Shown: positions 37,802 to 45,119 of the stretch, one piece after another
How the letters are laid out: every line of letters begins with the position of its first letter
Position numbering within the stretch: the stretch's first letter is position 1
NCBI GenBank assembly: GCA_965203565.1
Contig: OZ241896.1
Location: 1,240,001-1,304,000, forward strand
Direction: 5' to 3'
Origin: JAAXGX01 sp965203565
GTDB lineage: Bacteria; Acidobacteriota; Vicinamibacteria; Vicinamibacterales; UBA8438
DNA length: 64,000 nt
Notes under the pieces: generated by a model
Database searches by the model: none
Told to the model about the DNA's origin: nothing
Seen by the model: the letters and a program-made list of their open reading frames with translations, nothing else
Translations under genes and position numbers: made by a program

Positions 37802-37925
37802 CTGCGCGGGACCCTCGCGCGCAACCGGCGGCGCGCCCGGCCCCTGCGCCGTTCCGGGAAGCGGCGGTCCGCCGGGGCGCGCGCCGCCGCCGGAGCATTA
37901 TTATCGTCCATATAGAATTGCCCGC

Positions 37926-40900
37926 ATGGCGTCGAACCGGACCGGGCAGGCGCCGGCGGACCCCGCGCCGCCGGGACCGGCCGGATTCCACGAGCGGCCT
38001 ATCCTCAACTCGCCGTACGAGCGGCCGGGCCGCCACTGGGAGCTCGACGCGGACAACCGGCCGACCAACCGGATCGTCGACGGGCGGCGGCCCTCGGCGT
38101 ACGTCTCGCCGATTCCCGGTCCCCGGAAACAGCGCGGCCGGCAGCTCGCGCTGGTCGCCGACGAGACCGCGCAGCGGGTCGGGACCGGCGGCCAGCAGTA
38201 CGACCTGACGGCGTTCGTCAACGGCCTGCGGCGCGCCGTCGACGGCTGGCGGGCGGCGCCGGAGAGCGCGTGGCGGGTCACCCCCGAAACCGCGCGCCTG
38301 CTGCGGCACTGGCGGCGCCACGCCTTCGGCGGCGTCCGCCCGTTCTTCTGCCAGGTCGAGGCGGCCGAGACGGTGATCTGGCTGACCGAGGTCGCGCCGA
38401 AGATCGGCCGGGAGGGACGCGGCTACCTCGAGCACCTGGCGAACGCGAACGCCGGGGCGGCGGCGGAGCCGTCGGCCGCCCTGGACCGGGTGGCCCTGAA
38501 GCTCGCGACCGGCGCCGGCAAGACCACCGTCATGGCTCTGCTCATCGCGTGGCAGACCGTCAACGCGGTCCGGCGCCCGGCCAGCCCGCGCTTCACGCGG
38601 GGGTTCCTGGTGGTCGCGCCCGGCGTGACCATCCGCGAGCGCCTGCGCGTGCTCCAGCCCCACGACCCCGACAGCTACTACGCGAGCCGCGAGCTGGTCC
38701 CGCCCGACATGCTCCGCGACCTCGAGCGGGCGAAGATCGTCGTCACCAACTACCACGCGTTCCAGCGGCGCGAGACGCTGGCCGTCTCCGCCGTCGGCCG
38801 CGCCCTGCTCCAGGGCCGGGGCGCCCCGCTGCGCACGCGGGAGACCGAGGGCCGGATGCTGCAGCGGGTCCTGCCCGAGCTGATGGGCCTGAAGCGGGTC
38901 TGGGTGCTCAACGACGAAGCCCACCACTGCTACCGAGAGAAGCCGCCGGCCGAGTCGGTCGAAGGCGCGCTGCGGGGCGACGAGCGGCAGGAGGCGCAGA
39001 AGAACCGCGAAGCCGCGCGCATCTGGATGTCGGGCCTCGAAGCGGTGCGGCGGCGGCTCGGCCTGCAGCGGGTCGTCGACCTGTCGGCGACGCCGTTCTT
39101 CCTGCGCGGGTCGGGCTATGCCGAGGGGACGCTGTTCCCGTGGACCGCGAGCGACTTCTCGCTGCTCGACGCCATCGAGTGCGGCATCGTCAAGCTGCCG
39201 CGCGTGCCGGTGGCCGACAACGTCCCCGGCGCCGAGATGCCCCAGTTCCGCGAGCTGTGGAAGCACGTCGGCAGGCAGATGCCGAAGAAGGGCCGCGGGG
39301 CGGGCGCGGCCGATCCGTTGCGCCTGCCGACGAAGCTGGTGACCGCCCTCGAGGCGCTGTACGGCCACTACGCGCGGACCTTCGACGCGTGGCGGGAGGC
39401 GGGCATCCGCGTCCCCCCTTGCTTCATCGTCGTCTGCAACAACACCGCCACGTCGAAGCTGGTCTACGACTACGTCTCCGGGTTCCACCGCCGGCGCGCG
39501 GACGGCTCGACCAGCCTGGAGCAGGGCCGCCTGCCGCTCTTCCGCAACTTCGACGAGCACGGCCGGCCCCTGGCCCGGCCCCGGACGCTGCTGATCGACA
39601 GCGAGCAGCTCGACTCCGGCGAGGCGCTCGACCGGGGGTTCCGCGCCGCGGCGGCCGACGAGATCGAACGCTTCCGGCGCGAGATCGTCGCGCGCACCGG
39701 CGACCGCCGGCAGGCCGACCGGCTCACCGACGAAGACCTGCTGCGCGAGGTGGTCAACACCGTCGGCGTCGAGGGCCGCCTGGGCGGGCGGACCCGCTGC
39801 GTGGTGTCGGTCTCGATGCTCAGCGAGGGCTGGGACGCGCGCACCGTCACCCACGTCCTGGGCGTGCGGGCGTTCGGCGCGCAGCTACTCTGCGAGCAGA
39901 TCGTCGGCCGCGCGCTGCGCCGGCAGTCGTACGAAGTCAACGACGAGACCGGCCTGTTCGACGTGGAGTACGCCGACGTGCTCGGCATCCCGTTCGACTT
40001 CACCGCGAAGCCGGTGGTGGCCCCGCCCCTGCCGCCGCGCGAGACGGTCATGGTCCGGGCGGTGACGCCCGGCCGCGACGCGTGCGAAATCCGCTTCCCG
40101 CGCGTCCAGGGCTACCGCGTGGAGCTCCCCGACGACCGGCTGACGGCCCGGTTCGGCGACGACTCCACCCTGGTGCTCACCCCCGAGCTGGTCGGCCCCG
40201 CCGTCACCCGCAACGAGGGGATCGTCGGCGAGGGGATCGACCTGACCCTGGTCCGCGCCGGCGCCGTGCGGCGCGCCACGCTGCTCTACCACCTGACCCG
40301 CCATCTGCTGCTGACCAAGTGGCGCGACCCGAACGCAGAGCCCCGGCTGTACCTGTTCGGCCAGCTCAAGCGGATCGTCCGGCAGTGGCTCGACGCGCAT
40401 CTGGTCTGCGAGGGAGGCGCGCGCCCGGCGCAACTGCTGTACGCCGAGCTGGCCGACCGCGCCTGCCAGCGCATCACCGACGGCATCGTCGAGCGGCATC
40501 GGGAGACCCGCCCGATCCAGGCGATGCTCGATCCCTACAACCCGGAGGGGTCGACGCGGCACGTGCGGTTCGCCACGTCGAAGCGGACCCGCTGGCGGAC
40601 CGACGCCCGGCGTTGCCACGTCGACTGGGCCGTCTGCGACAGCGACTGGGAGGCGGAGTTCTGCCGCGTCGCCGAGGCGCACCCGCGGGTGCGGGCGTAC
40701 GTCAAGAACCACAACCTCGGACTGGAGGTCCCCTACCGCCGCGGCGCCGAGCACCGGCGCTACCTGCCCGACTTCGTCCTGCTCGTCGACGACGGCCGCG
40801 GCCCCGACGACCTCCTGCGCCTGGTCGTCGAGGTCAAGGGCTACCGCCGCGAGGACGCGAAGGACAAGAAGACGGCGATGGAGACGTACTGGGTCCCGGC

Positions 40901-41033
40901 CGTCAACCGCCTGGGCGCGTTCGGCCGCTGGACGTTCCGGGAGATAACGTCCGCGCACGCGATGGAGACCGGCCTCGACGCCGCCGTCACCGCCGCCTTC
41001 GAGCGGACGTTCGCGTCCCTCCCGAGCGGATAG
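37926..41033 (+). CDS. BPTD_3080-type restriction endonuclease (SF2 helicase plus nuclease)
   Basis: 1035 residues resembling the restriction subunit of type III-like systems. Seen: Walker A ATGAGKTT (about 194-201), DEAH box in LNDEAHHCY (about 330), SATPFF, a long insert, the motif VI-like QIVGRALRR, and a C-terminal nuclease of PD-(D/E)xK form: YLPDFVLL (about 945) then VVEVKGYR (about 968). The end (KKTAMETYWVPAVN) matches my memory of the BPTD_3080 family. Its likely partner methyltransferase is at 52005, 11 kb away. GC content is very high, unlike the genes from 55 kb on. Confidence 0.85.
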   Translation: MASNRTGQAPADPAPPGPAGFHERPILNSPYERPGRHWELDADNRPTNRIVDGRRPSAYVSPIPGPRKQRGRQLALVADETAQRVGTGGQQYDLTAFVNGLRRAVDGWRAAPESAWRVTPETARLLRHWRRHAFGGVRPFFCQVEAAETVIWLTEVAPKIGREGRGYLEHLANANAGAAAEPSAALDRVALKLATGAGKTTVMALLIAWQTVNAVRRPASPRFTRGFLVVAPGVTIRERLRVLQPHDPDSYYASRELVPPDMLRDLERAKIVVTNYHAFQRRETLAVSAVGRALLQGRGAPLRTRETEGRMLQRVLPELMGLKRVWVLNDEAHHCYREKPPAESVEGALRGDERQEAQKNREAARIWMSGLEAVRRRLGLQRVVDLSATPFFLRGSGYAEGTLFPWTASDFSLLDAIECGIVKLPRVPVADNVPGAEMPQFRELWKHVGRQMPKKGRGAGAADPLRLPTKLVTALEALYGHYARTFDAWREAGIRVPPCFIVVCNNTATSKLVYDYVSGFHRRRADGSTSLEQGRLPLFRNFDEHGRPLARPRTLLIDSEQLDSGEALDRGFRAAAADEIERFRREIVARTGDRRQADRLTDEDLLREVVNTVGVEGRLGGRTRCVVSVSMLSEGWDARTVTHVLGVRAFGAQLLCEQIVGRALRRQSYEVNDETGLFDVEYADVLGIPFDFTAKPVVAPPLPPRETVMVRAVTPGRDACEIRFPRVQGYRVELPDDRLTARFGDDSTLVLTPELVGPAVTRNEGIVGEGIDLTLVRAGAVRRATLLYHLTRHLLLTKWRDPNAEPRLYLFGQLKRIVRQWLDAHLVCEGGARPAQLLYAELADRACQRITDGIVERHRETRPIQAMLDPYNPEGSTRHVRFATSKRTRWRTDARRCHVDWAVCDSDWEAEFCRVAEAHPRVRAYVKNHNLGLEVPYRRGAEHRRYLPDFVLLVDDGRGPDDLLRLVVEVKGYRREDAKDKKTAMETYWVPAVNRLGAFGRWTFREITSAHAMETGLDAAVTAAFERTFASLPSG

Positions 41034-41050
41034 GCCGCGACGCGCGACGG

Positions 41051-41147
41051 CCCGTCCGATGCCCCGGGGCGCGGCCTCTTCGCCAGACCGTGGCAACCGT
41101 GACCCGGCCGTTGCGCGCCGGCCCCGTCCGATGCCCCGGGGCGCGGC
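41051..41147. repeat. Two identical 25-bp direct repeats after the restriction gene
   Basis: Positions 41051-41075 and 41123-41147 are identical and each contains the palindromic core GCCCCGGGGC. They lie in the 131-nt gap between the restriction gene and the convergent MNT-HEPN gene. Only two copies, 72 nt apart; this is not a CRISPR array. The GC-rich palindromes might act as terminators of the two convergent genes. Confidence 0.6.
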
Positions 41148-41164
41148 GCAGGGCCGTCCCTGCT

Positions 41165-42109
41165 TCAGTCGTCTGACTCTTCGTGGTCCGGGTCGTGCCG
41201 GCCCGGGCCCTTTCCGGCCGGCTGACCCGCGTCGCCCGCGGCCTTCCGGCTGCGCTTCCCGCCCAGAATCGCGTCAACGCGGGACGCCGCGTGGGCCGTC
41301 ATCTCGTTGGCGATCGCGGGAAACAGGGTTTCGGCAGCGGGGTCGGCCTCGCCGTAGTGCGGGTACTGCGCCGGTCCGCCGTAGTCGGACAACGCTTCCA
41401 GGGCGTCGCGGGCGGCGACGGCCGGCAGCGCTTCGCCCTGCTGGACGGCGAGGTCGGCCAGCATGTTCAGATCGTGGTCGAACGGAACCGGCCGCCCGTG
41501 CGCCACGAGCAGCGCCTTGAGAGCCTTCTCCGTGGCCGCCTGCGCGCTGTACGCCCGCGGCGCGAAGGGAATCGCCGCGTCGGTGGTGTTCACCACGGTC
41601 AGATCTTCCCGAGCTTTGGCAAGCCACGTGTCCGCTTCCTCGCGGCGGAAGCGCAGGGTTCGGACCATTTCGCCGGAGGTTCCTTTCCGTTCGGGCAGCG
41701 TGCTCCACGCGGGAGCGCCCGTCGTCTCGCGGGCGCTTCGGGCCCAGGCGACGACCCCGTCCCGCAGCGCGGGGCCGTACACCATGCTCAGGCATCGACG
41801 CTGCTCGTCGAGCATCCGCGGCGTGCCGGCGACGACGTCGACCGGCCGCCGGTTGGCGGCCAGCGCGGCGCGGACGGCGGCGCGGAGCGCGCGCAGGTCG
41901 TCGGTGCGCTTGACGACCAGCAGATCGACGTCGCTGTCGGCGGTCATCGTCCCGCGGGCGGCGGAGCCGAACACGATGATGCGGTCCGGGTCGACGGCCG
42001 CGGCGATGGCGTCGAGGACGGGCCGCAGTTCGGTCCCGTCCGGGCGGCCGTCGGTGACCGTCCAGGCGTCCGGGGAGTCGTGGACGCGCCGCGCGGTTCG
42101 GTCAGGCAT
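41165..42109 (-). CDS. Fused MNT nucleotidyltransferase and HEPN protein
   Basis: 314 residues. N-terminal minimal nucleotidyltransferase: VFGSAARG (G48-S49) and SDVDLLVV (D60, D62), the metal-binding acids. C-terminal HEPN-like helical bundle (about 158-290) with WLAKAREDL, AYSAQAATEKALKALLVAHGR and DHDLNMLADL. In MntA/HepT toxin-antitoxin systems these are two proteins, the MNT inactivating the HEPN RNase by adenylylation; here they are one chain. An acidic/basic tail ends the protein. ATG 42109 chosen because the MNT core begins about 40 residues in. Divergent from vapB. Confidence 0.75.
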   Translation of the reverse strand: MPDRTARRVHDSPDAWTVTDGRPDGTELRPVLDAIAAAVDPDRIIVFGSAARGTMTADSDVDLLVVKRTDDLRALRAAVRAALAANRRPVDVVAGTPRMLDEQRRCLSMVYGPALRDGVVAWARSARETTGAPAWSTLPERKGTSGEMVRTLRFRREEADTWLAKAREDLTVVNTTDAAIPFAPRAYSAQAATEKALKALLVAHGRPVPFDHDLNMLADLAVQQGEALPAVAARDALEALSDYGGPAQYPHYGEADPAAETLFPAIANEMTAHAASRVDAILGGKRSRKAAGDAGQPAGKGPGRHDPDHEESDD

Positions 42110-42240
42110 GGCGGAATCACACCGTCCTCGCATCGTACCCGATGATCGGCGACGGCGCGGCGCGGAACCGTGGATTCCTCGCAGCCGGCGCGGGGCCGTC
42201 ACCGTGCCCCGAATCGCAGCAACGTTCCTGCCGCGTCCGG

Positions 42241-42269
42241 TTGACGCGGAACGGCAGCCGGCATATGAT
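42241..42269 (+). promoter_or_regulatory. Sigma-70 promoter of vapBC
   Basis: TTGACG (42241-42246), 17-nt spacer, TATGAT (42264-42269). Transcription would start near 42276, two bases before the ATG at 42278, so the mRNA would be leaderless or almost so. CATATG occurs twice (42262 and 42275). Confidence 0.65.
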
Positions 42270-42271
42270 TC

Positions 42272-42283
42272 CAACATATGTTG
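42272..42283. promoter_or_regulatory. Palindromic candidate operator over the vapB start codon
   Basis: CAACATATGTTG is a perfect 12-bp palindrome that includes the vapB ATG and the predicted transcription start. Autoregulation by VapBC binding to palindromes at the promoter is the rule in the family, so this is the probable operator. Confidence 0.55.
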
Positions 42284-42538
42284 CAATCTCCAAGCAAGCC
42301 GGAAGCTGTTCGCCGCGCACGGTTGTTCAGGAACGGACGCAATCAGGCGGTGCGCATTCCCCGCGACTTCGAGCTCGACAGCGCGGAAGCCGTCATGTGG
42401 CGCGACGGGGACCGTCTGGTCATCGAACCGGTCAGGAAGGGCCGCCTGCTCGACCTGCTCGCGCGCCTGCCGCCGCTGCCCGACGAGTTCCCCGACGTGG
42501 ACGACACGCTGGAACCGCTTGACGACGTGGAAATCTGA
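42278..42538 (+). CDS. vapB: VapB-type antitoxin (AbrB/SpoVT fold)
   Basis: 86 residues. The swapped-hairpin DNA-binding domain is RARLFRNGRNQAVRIPRDFEL and the C-terminal acidic tail (LPDEFPDVDDTLEPLDDVEI-like) would wrap the toxin. It neutralises the VapC RNase encoded 2 nt downstream and probably represses its own promoter. Confidence 0.9.
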   Translation: MLQSPSKPEAVRRARLFRNGRNQAVRIPRDFELDSAEAVMWRDGDRLVIEPVRKGRLLDLLARLPPLPDEFPDVDDTLEPLDDVEI

Positions 42539-42540
42539 AA

Positions 42541-42963
42541 GTGGCGCGCCGGTTCCTGCTCGACACGAACATCGTTTCTCACGCCGCGCGGTTTCCGCAG
42601 GGAACGGCCGCGGATCGGATCACCGAGGTCGGCGAACGGCAGGTGTGCACCAGCATCGTCGTGGCGGCCGAGCTGCGATACGGCGTGGCGCGGCGGCAAT
42701 CGGAACGATTGACCCGCCGCATCGAGGCCGTTCTCTCGACGCTTGTCGTTCTTCCGTTCGAAGAGCCGGCGGATCGGCACTACGCCGAGTTGAGAACGCA
42801 CCTGGAACGTTGCGGCACGCCAATCGGACCCAACGACATACTCATTGCCGCACAGGCGCTGGCGCTGGGCCTGACCGTAGTCAGCGCGAACGCCGGCGAG
42901 TTCCGACGCGCGCCGAAGCTCCGTGTCGAGAATTGGCTCGACGCGGTCGCGAGCCAGCCGTAA
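42541..42963 (+). CDS. vapC: VapC-type PIN-domain ribonuclease toxin
   Basis: 140 residues, GTG start. PIN acidic residues are in place: LLDTNI (D8), AAELRYG, and GPNDILIAAQA. Families like this cut tRNA or rRNA and halt translation. It follows vapB directly. It is followed within 12 nt by the truncated duplicate of another toxin-antitoxin locus. Confidence 0.92.
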   Translation: MARRFLLDTNIVSHAARFPQGTAADRITEVGERQVCTSIVVAAELRYGVARRQSERLTRRIEAVLSTLVVLPFEEPADRHYAELRTHLERCGTPIGPNDILIAAQALALGLTVVSANAGEFRRAPKLRVENWLDAVASQP

Positions 42964-42974
42964 ATCTCGCGTGG

Positions 42975-43080
42975 GCGGATCCGGCGGATGGCGCATGGCG
43001 ACGTGGCGCCGGTTCGGTCCGTCTGACGGTCTTCGATTTCACGCAAGGCGGGGCGGCCTGAGCGATGCCCCGGGAAGCCG
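42975..43080 (+). pseudogene. Decayed duplicate of YgiT-like gene end plus methyltransferase start
   Basis: This segment matches 51911-52019: the last 28 codons of the YgiT-like protein, its TGA, and the first codons of the DNA methyltransferase (ATGCCCCGG). Relative to the intact copy it has a 4-nt deletion that breaks the reading frame, plus scattered substitutions. It is therefore a remnant. The pair of repeats brackets the segment holding the Cmr operon. Confidence 0.85.
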
Positions 43081-43098
43081 CTGGTCGCCGGACGAGCG

Positions 43099-43323
43099 AT
43101 GCTGGAAGAACATGATCGCATCGTGCTCACGGAGGACGTTCCCGGCCTGCGCCTGAAGGCGGGAGCCGTCGGCACGATCGTGCACGTCTATCGCCGGCGG
43201 CGGGCCTTCGAGGTGGAGTTTCTGACCCTTGACGGCGGCACGGCGGCGGTGGCCACGGTTCCGGCGGCGCGGCTCCGCCCCGTGGCCGCCACGGATTCCG
43301 ACCCACGCGCGGGCGGCCGGTGA
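43099..43323 (+). CDS. DUF4926-family small protein
   Basis: 74 residues. The pattern HDRIVLTEDVPGLRLKAGAVG-TIVHVY, then FEVEFLTLDGGTAAVATVPAARLRPV matches DUF4926, a small SH3-like barrel protein often encoded in two-gene toxin-antitoxin-like pairs with DUF6883. The usual partner is not found upstream; the segment there is the YgiT remnant. Its 3' end is duplicated at 43946. Confidence 0.75.
   Translation: MLEEHDRIVLTEDVPGLRLKAGAVGTIVHVYRRRRAFEVEFLTLDGGTAAVATVPAARLRPVAATDSDPRAGGR
43231..43314. repeat. DUF4926-tail repeat, copy A
   Basis: 84 nt within the 3' end of the DUF4926 gene that recur at 43946-44030. The repeat contains the inverted pair GGCCACGG / CCGTGGCC and can form a hairpin. 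Confidence 0.75.
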
Positions 43324-43381
43324 CAGCCGCGACGAACGCCACGCCAGGACGCCCGCTTCGGATGCGGCCTATAATGCGACC

Positions 43382-43657
43382 ATGAAGAGAACCAACGTCG
43401 CCGAGTCCAAGAACCGTCTGAGCGGGCATCTGGCCGCCGAGAACGCGCCGCTCGCCCGCGTCGGCCCGAGCCCGGCCCGTCAATGCAACCGGATGGTGCT
43501 CGGATCCGGCAGGGGGTCGGTGATTGTCAAGGAGAGTCTGGTCGACCCTCTGATCCCGCTTGGCGACTGGGAGATGCTGGGGGAAATCCGTCGTGACGGT
43601 CGTGCTCAACGCGGTCGTCGGGCCGTCAGCGAACCCGATTCGAGCACGCGAGATTAG
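43382..43657 (+). pseudogene. Truncated Phd/YefM-type antitoxin
   Basis: The 91-codon frame starts MKRTNVAESKNRLS, the hallmark N-terminus of Phd/YefM antitoxins, and later has GSVIVKESLVDPLIPLGDWEML, the C-terminal pattern of the same family, but about 20 residues of the middle (the VRRGExVLI strand region) are missing. A TATAAT at 43370 lies 6 nt before the ATG. No toxin follows in frame. Probably inactive. Confidence 0.6.
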
Positions 43658-43676
43658 CATTGAGGGGAAATCTGGA

Positions 43677-43931
43677 ATGCACAACTATTCCGCCATACCG
43701 GTCAGGCTCGCCACTGCGCTTCTTCTCAAGCACGGCGAAATCTCGCTTGGCGAAATCAGGGCGCTGCCGCTGGTGGAGGATGAGCAAGCGGTGCTGGCGA
43801 TAGCGGACTTGCTGGCTCACAACTTCCACGTCACGCGATTTGGCCGCTGGGACCGCGGCGCGCCACCCACTCGCTTCGAGGACGTGATTCGCTTGGTGGG
43901 ACCTGTCGAGCGCACGGCGGGAATCGCCTGA
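43677..43931 (+). CDS. Small hypothetical protein
   Basis: 84 residues, ATG 43677 with AGGGGAAATCTGGA upstream. The sequence (PVRLATALLLKHGEISLGEI, then LADLLAHNFHV) looks like a helical, possibly winged-helix protein. I do not recognise a family. It is enclosed by the two DUF4926-tail repeats together with the Phd remnant. Confidence 0.45.
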   Translation: MHNYSAIPVRLATALLLKHGEISLGEIRALPLVEDEQAVLAIADLLAHNFHVTRFGRWDRGAPPTRFEDVIRLVGPVERTAGIA

Positions 43932-43945
43932 GAAACAGCAGCAGA

Positions 43946-44030
43946 GACGGCGGCACGACGGCGTTGGCCACGGTTCCGGGGCGCCGCGGCTCCGTCCCGT
44001 GGCCGCCACGGTTCTGACCCACACGCGGGC
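43946..44030. repeat. DUF4926-tail repeat, copy B (remnant)
   Basis: 85 nt matching copy A (43231-43314) with one net inserted base and several substitutions; the hairpin arms GGCCACGG and CCGTGGCC are conserved. No intact DUF4926 frame remains. The rest of 43932-44071 holds no gene. Confidence 0.75.
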
Positions 44031-44071
44031 ACCCGAGACGTCGAGTCGTGAAGGACGGTAAAGAGGTCGGG

Positions 44072-44194
44072 ATGGCGAAGCGCAAGCATCTGCTGCTGAC
44101 AGTGCTGGGAACGGCGCCGAAGCCGGCGCGCTACGCCTTGGGGAATCGACGAGCCGAGGCGCGGCTTGCGCCTGTCGCCCTGATGGAGCGGTGA
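44072..44194 (+). pseudogene. N-terminal fragment of a CARF-type (Csx2/TM1812-like) CRISPR protein
   Basis: A 40-codon frame, MAKRKHLLLTVLGTAPKPAR then YALGNRRAEARLAPVALMER, ends at a TGA. The first-strand motif LLLTVLGT followed by PxxARY resembles the start of TM1812/Csx2 CARF proteins. The next frame over, open from 44184, reads WSGDGWKRHVVLSDDELKRQ and leads into the HEPN-CARF gene, so a single inserted base could have split one longer gene. A weak ribosome site (AAGAGGTCGGG) precedes the ATG. Confidence 0.5.
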
Positions 44195-44216
44195 TGGATG
44201 GAAGCGGCACGTCGTT

Positions 44217-45119
44217 TTGTCGGACGACGAGCTGAAGCGTCAGGCGCGGGTCATCGACGACCTGTGGCGCCGAGACAACGTCGGAACCGCGCTCGGTCTC
44301 ATGAACGAGTGGACGGTGTCGTGGGCGGTATGGCGCATCGGCGACGGAAATGGCTGGCTCGAGAGGCAGGTGCGGTGCAAGGCATCTCATCGTCTCCATG
44401 CGATCGCGGCCGTCGGGCGCGATTCCGAAATCGCCGATGCCTTGACGAACGAGCAGCGTGCGCTCGGATCCTTCTGGGAAGAACTTTGCGAGCTGCGCAA
44501 CGCGTACCATCACCATGGCATGCGTCGGGGCGTCGTCGTCAGTGAAGGAGGAAAGGTCCGCAAGCAGCTCGACGGAATCCGGGGCTTCTGGGAGCGAACG
44601 CTCCGCTCCTGTCCGGACGTGTCGCTGTCGCTCGGAGAGTCGCACGGTGGCCCGGTGCTGGTCAGCCCGATCGGCAGGCGTCCGGGCGTGCTGTTCAGCG
44701 CATTGCACGCCTGCCGCGCGGCCGGCGACGGCAGCGATCCCGCCGTGTGTCTCGTCGTCTGTTCGAGCGAGACGGAAGAGTTGATCGCCGAAGCGGTGTC
44801 GCACGCGGAGTATTCGGGACCCGTCAAGCCGCTTCGCCTCGAAGATCCGTACGGCGGGCGTCCCGAAATCGACCAGGTGGTCAAGGCGGCGCGGGCGCGT
44901 TTCGTCGGAGCGGGCGAGGTCTTCGTCAACGTCACCGGAGGCACGACGCTCATGGGGCTCCTGGCCGAAGCGCTCGCCGACGCCGCGCGCCGGCTCGCGT
45001 GTCCGGTCCGGCGTTTCGGGTTGATCGACCGCCGGCCGCCGGCGCAGCAGGACGCGGAGCCGTATCGCGCGGGCGAGCCGTTCTGGCTCGACTCCGTGAA
45101 GGACGACGATGACGATTGA
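44217..45119 (+). CDS. HEPN-CARF protein, probable cyclic-oligoadenylate-activated RNase
   Basis: 300 residues from a TTG, the only in-frame start. N-terminal half is helical with the HEPN RNase motif R-x4-H (RNAYHHHG). C-terminal half is a CARF-like Rossmann domain: GVLFSALHACR, AVCLVVCSSETEEL and FVNVTGGTTLMGLLAEA. The order HEPN then CARF is opposite to Csm6/Csx1. It overlaps cmr1 by 11 nt, so it is part of the cmr operon, and the Cas10 palm in the operon could make its activator. The true N-terminus may include the 44072 fragment before a frameshift. Confidence 0.7.
   Translation: MSDDELKRQARVIDDLWRRDNVGTALGLMNEWTVSWAVWRIGDGNGWLERQVRCKASHRLHAIAAVGRDSEIADALTNEQRALGSFWEELCELRNAYHHHGMRRGVVVSEGGKVRKQLDGIRGFWERTLRSCPDVSLSLGESHGGPVLVSPIGRRPGVLFSALHACRAAGDGSDPAVCLVVCSSETEELIAEAVSHAEYSGPVKPLRLEDPYGGRPEIDQVVKAARARFVGAGEVFVNVTGGTTLMGLLAEALADAARRLACPVRRFGLIDRRPPAQQDAEPYRAGEPFWLDSVKDDDDD

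Noticed and set aside
41051..41147. Two 25-bp repeats considered as a CRISPR array
   Set aside because: Only two copies, GC-rich palindromic core, located at the convergence of two genes; no third unit or leader.
42975..43061. Functional small gene ending TVFDFTQGGAA
   Set aside because: It is the frame-broken copy of the YgiT-like gene end at 51911.
43231..44030. Repeats considered as integron attC sites
   Set aside because: Hairpins are present, but the GTTRRRY/RYYYAAC core sites are missing and no integrase is in the window.
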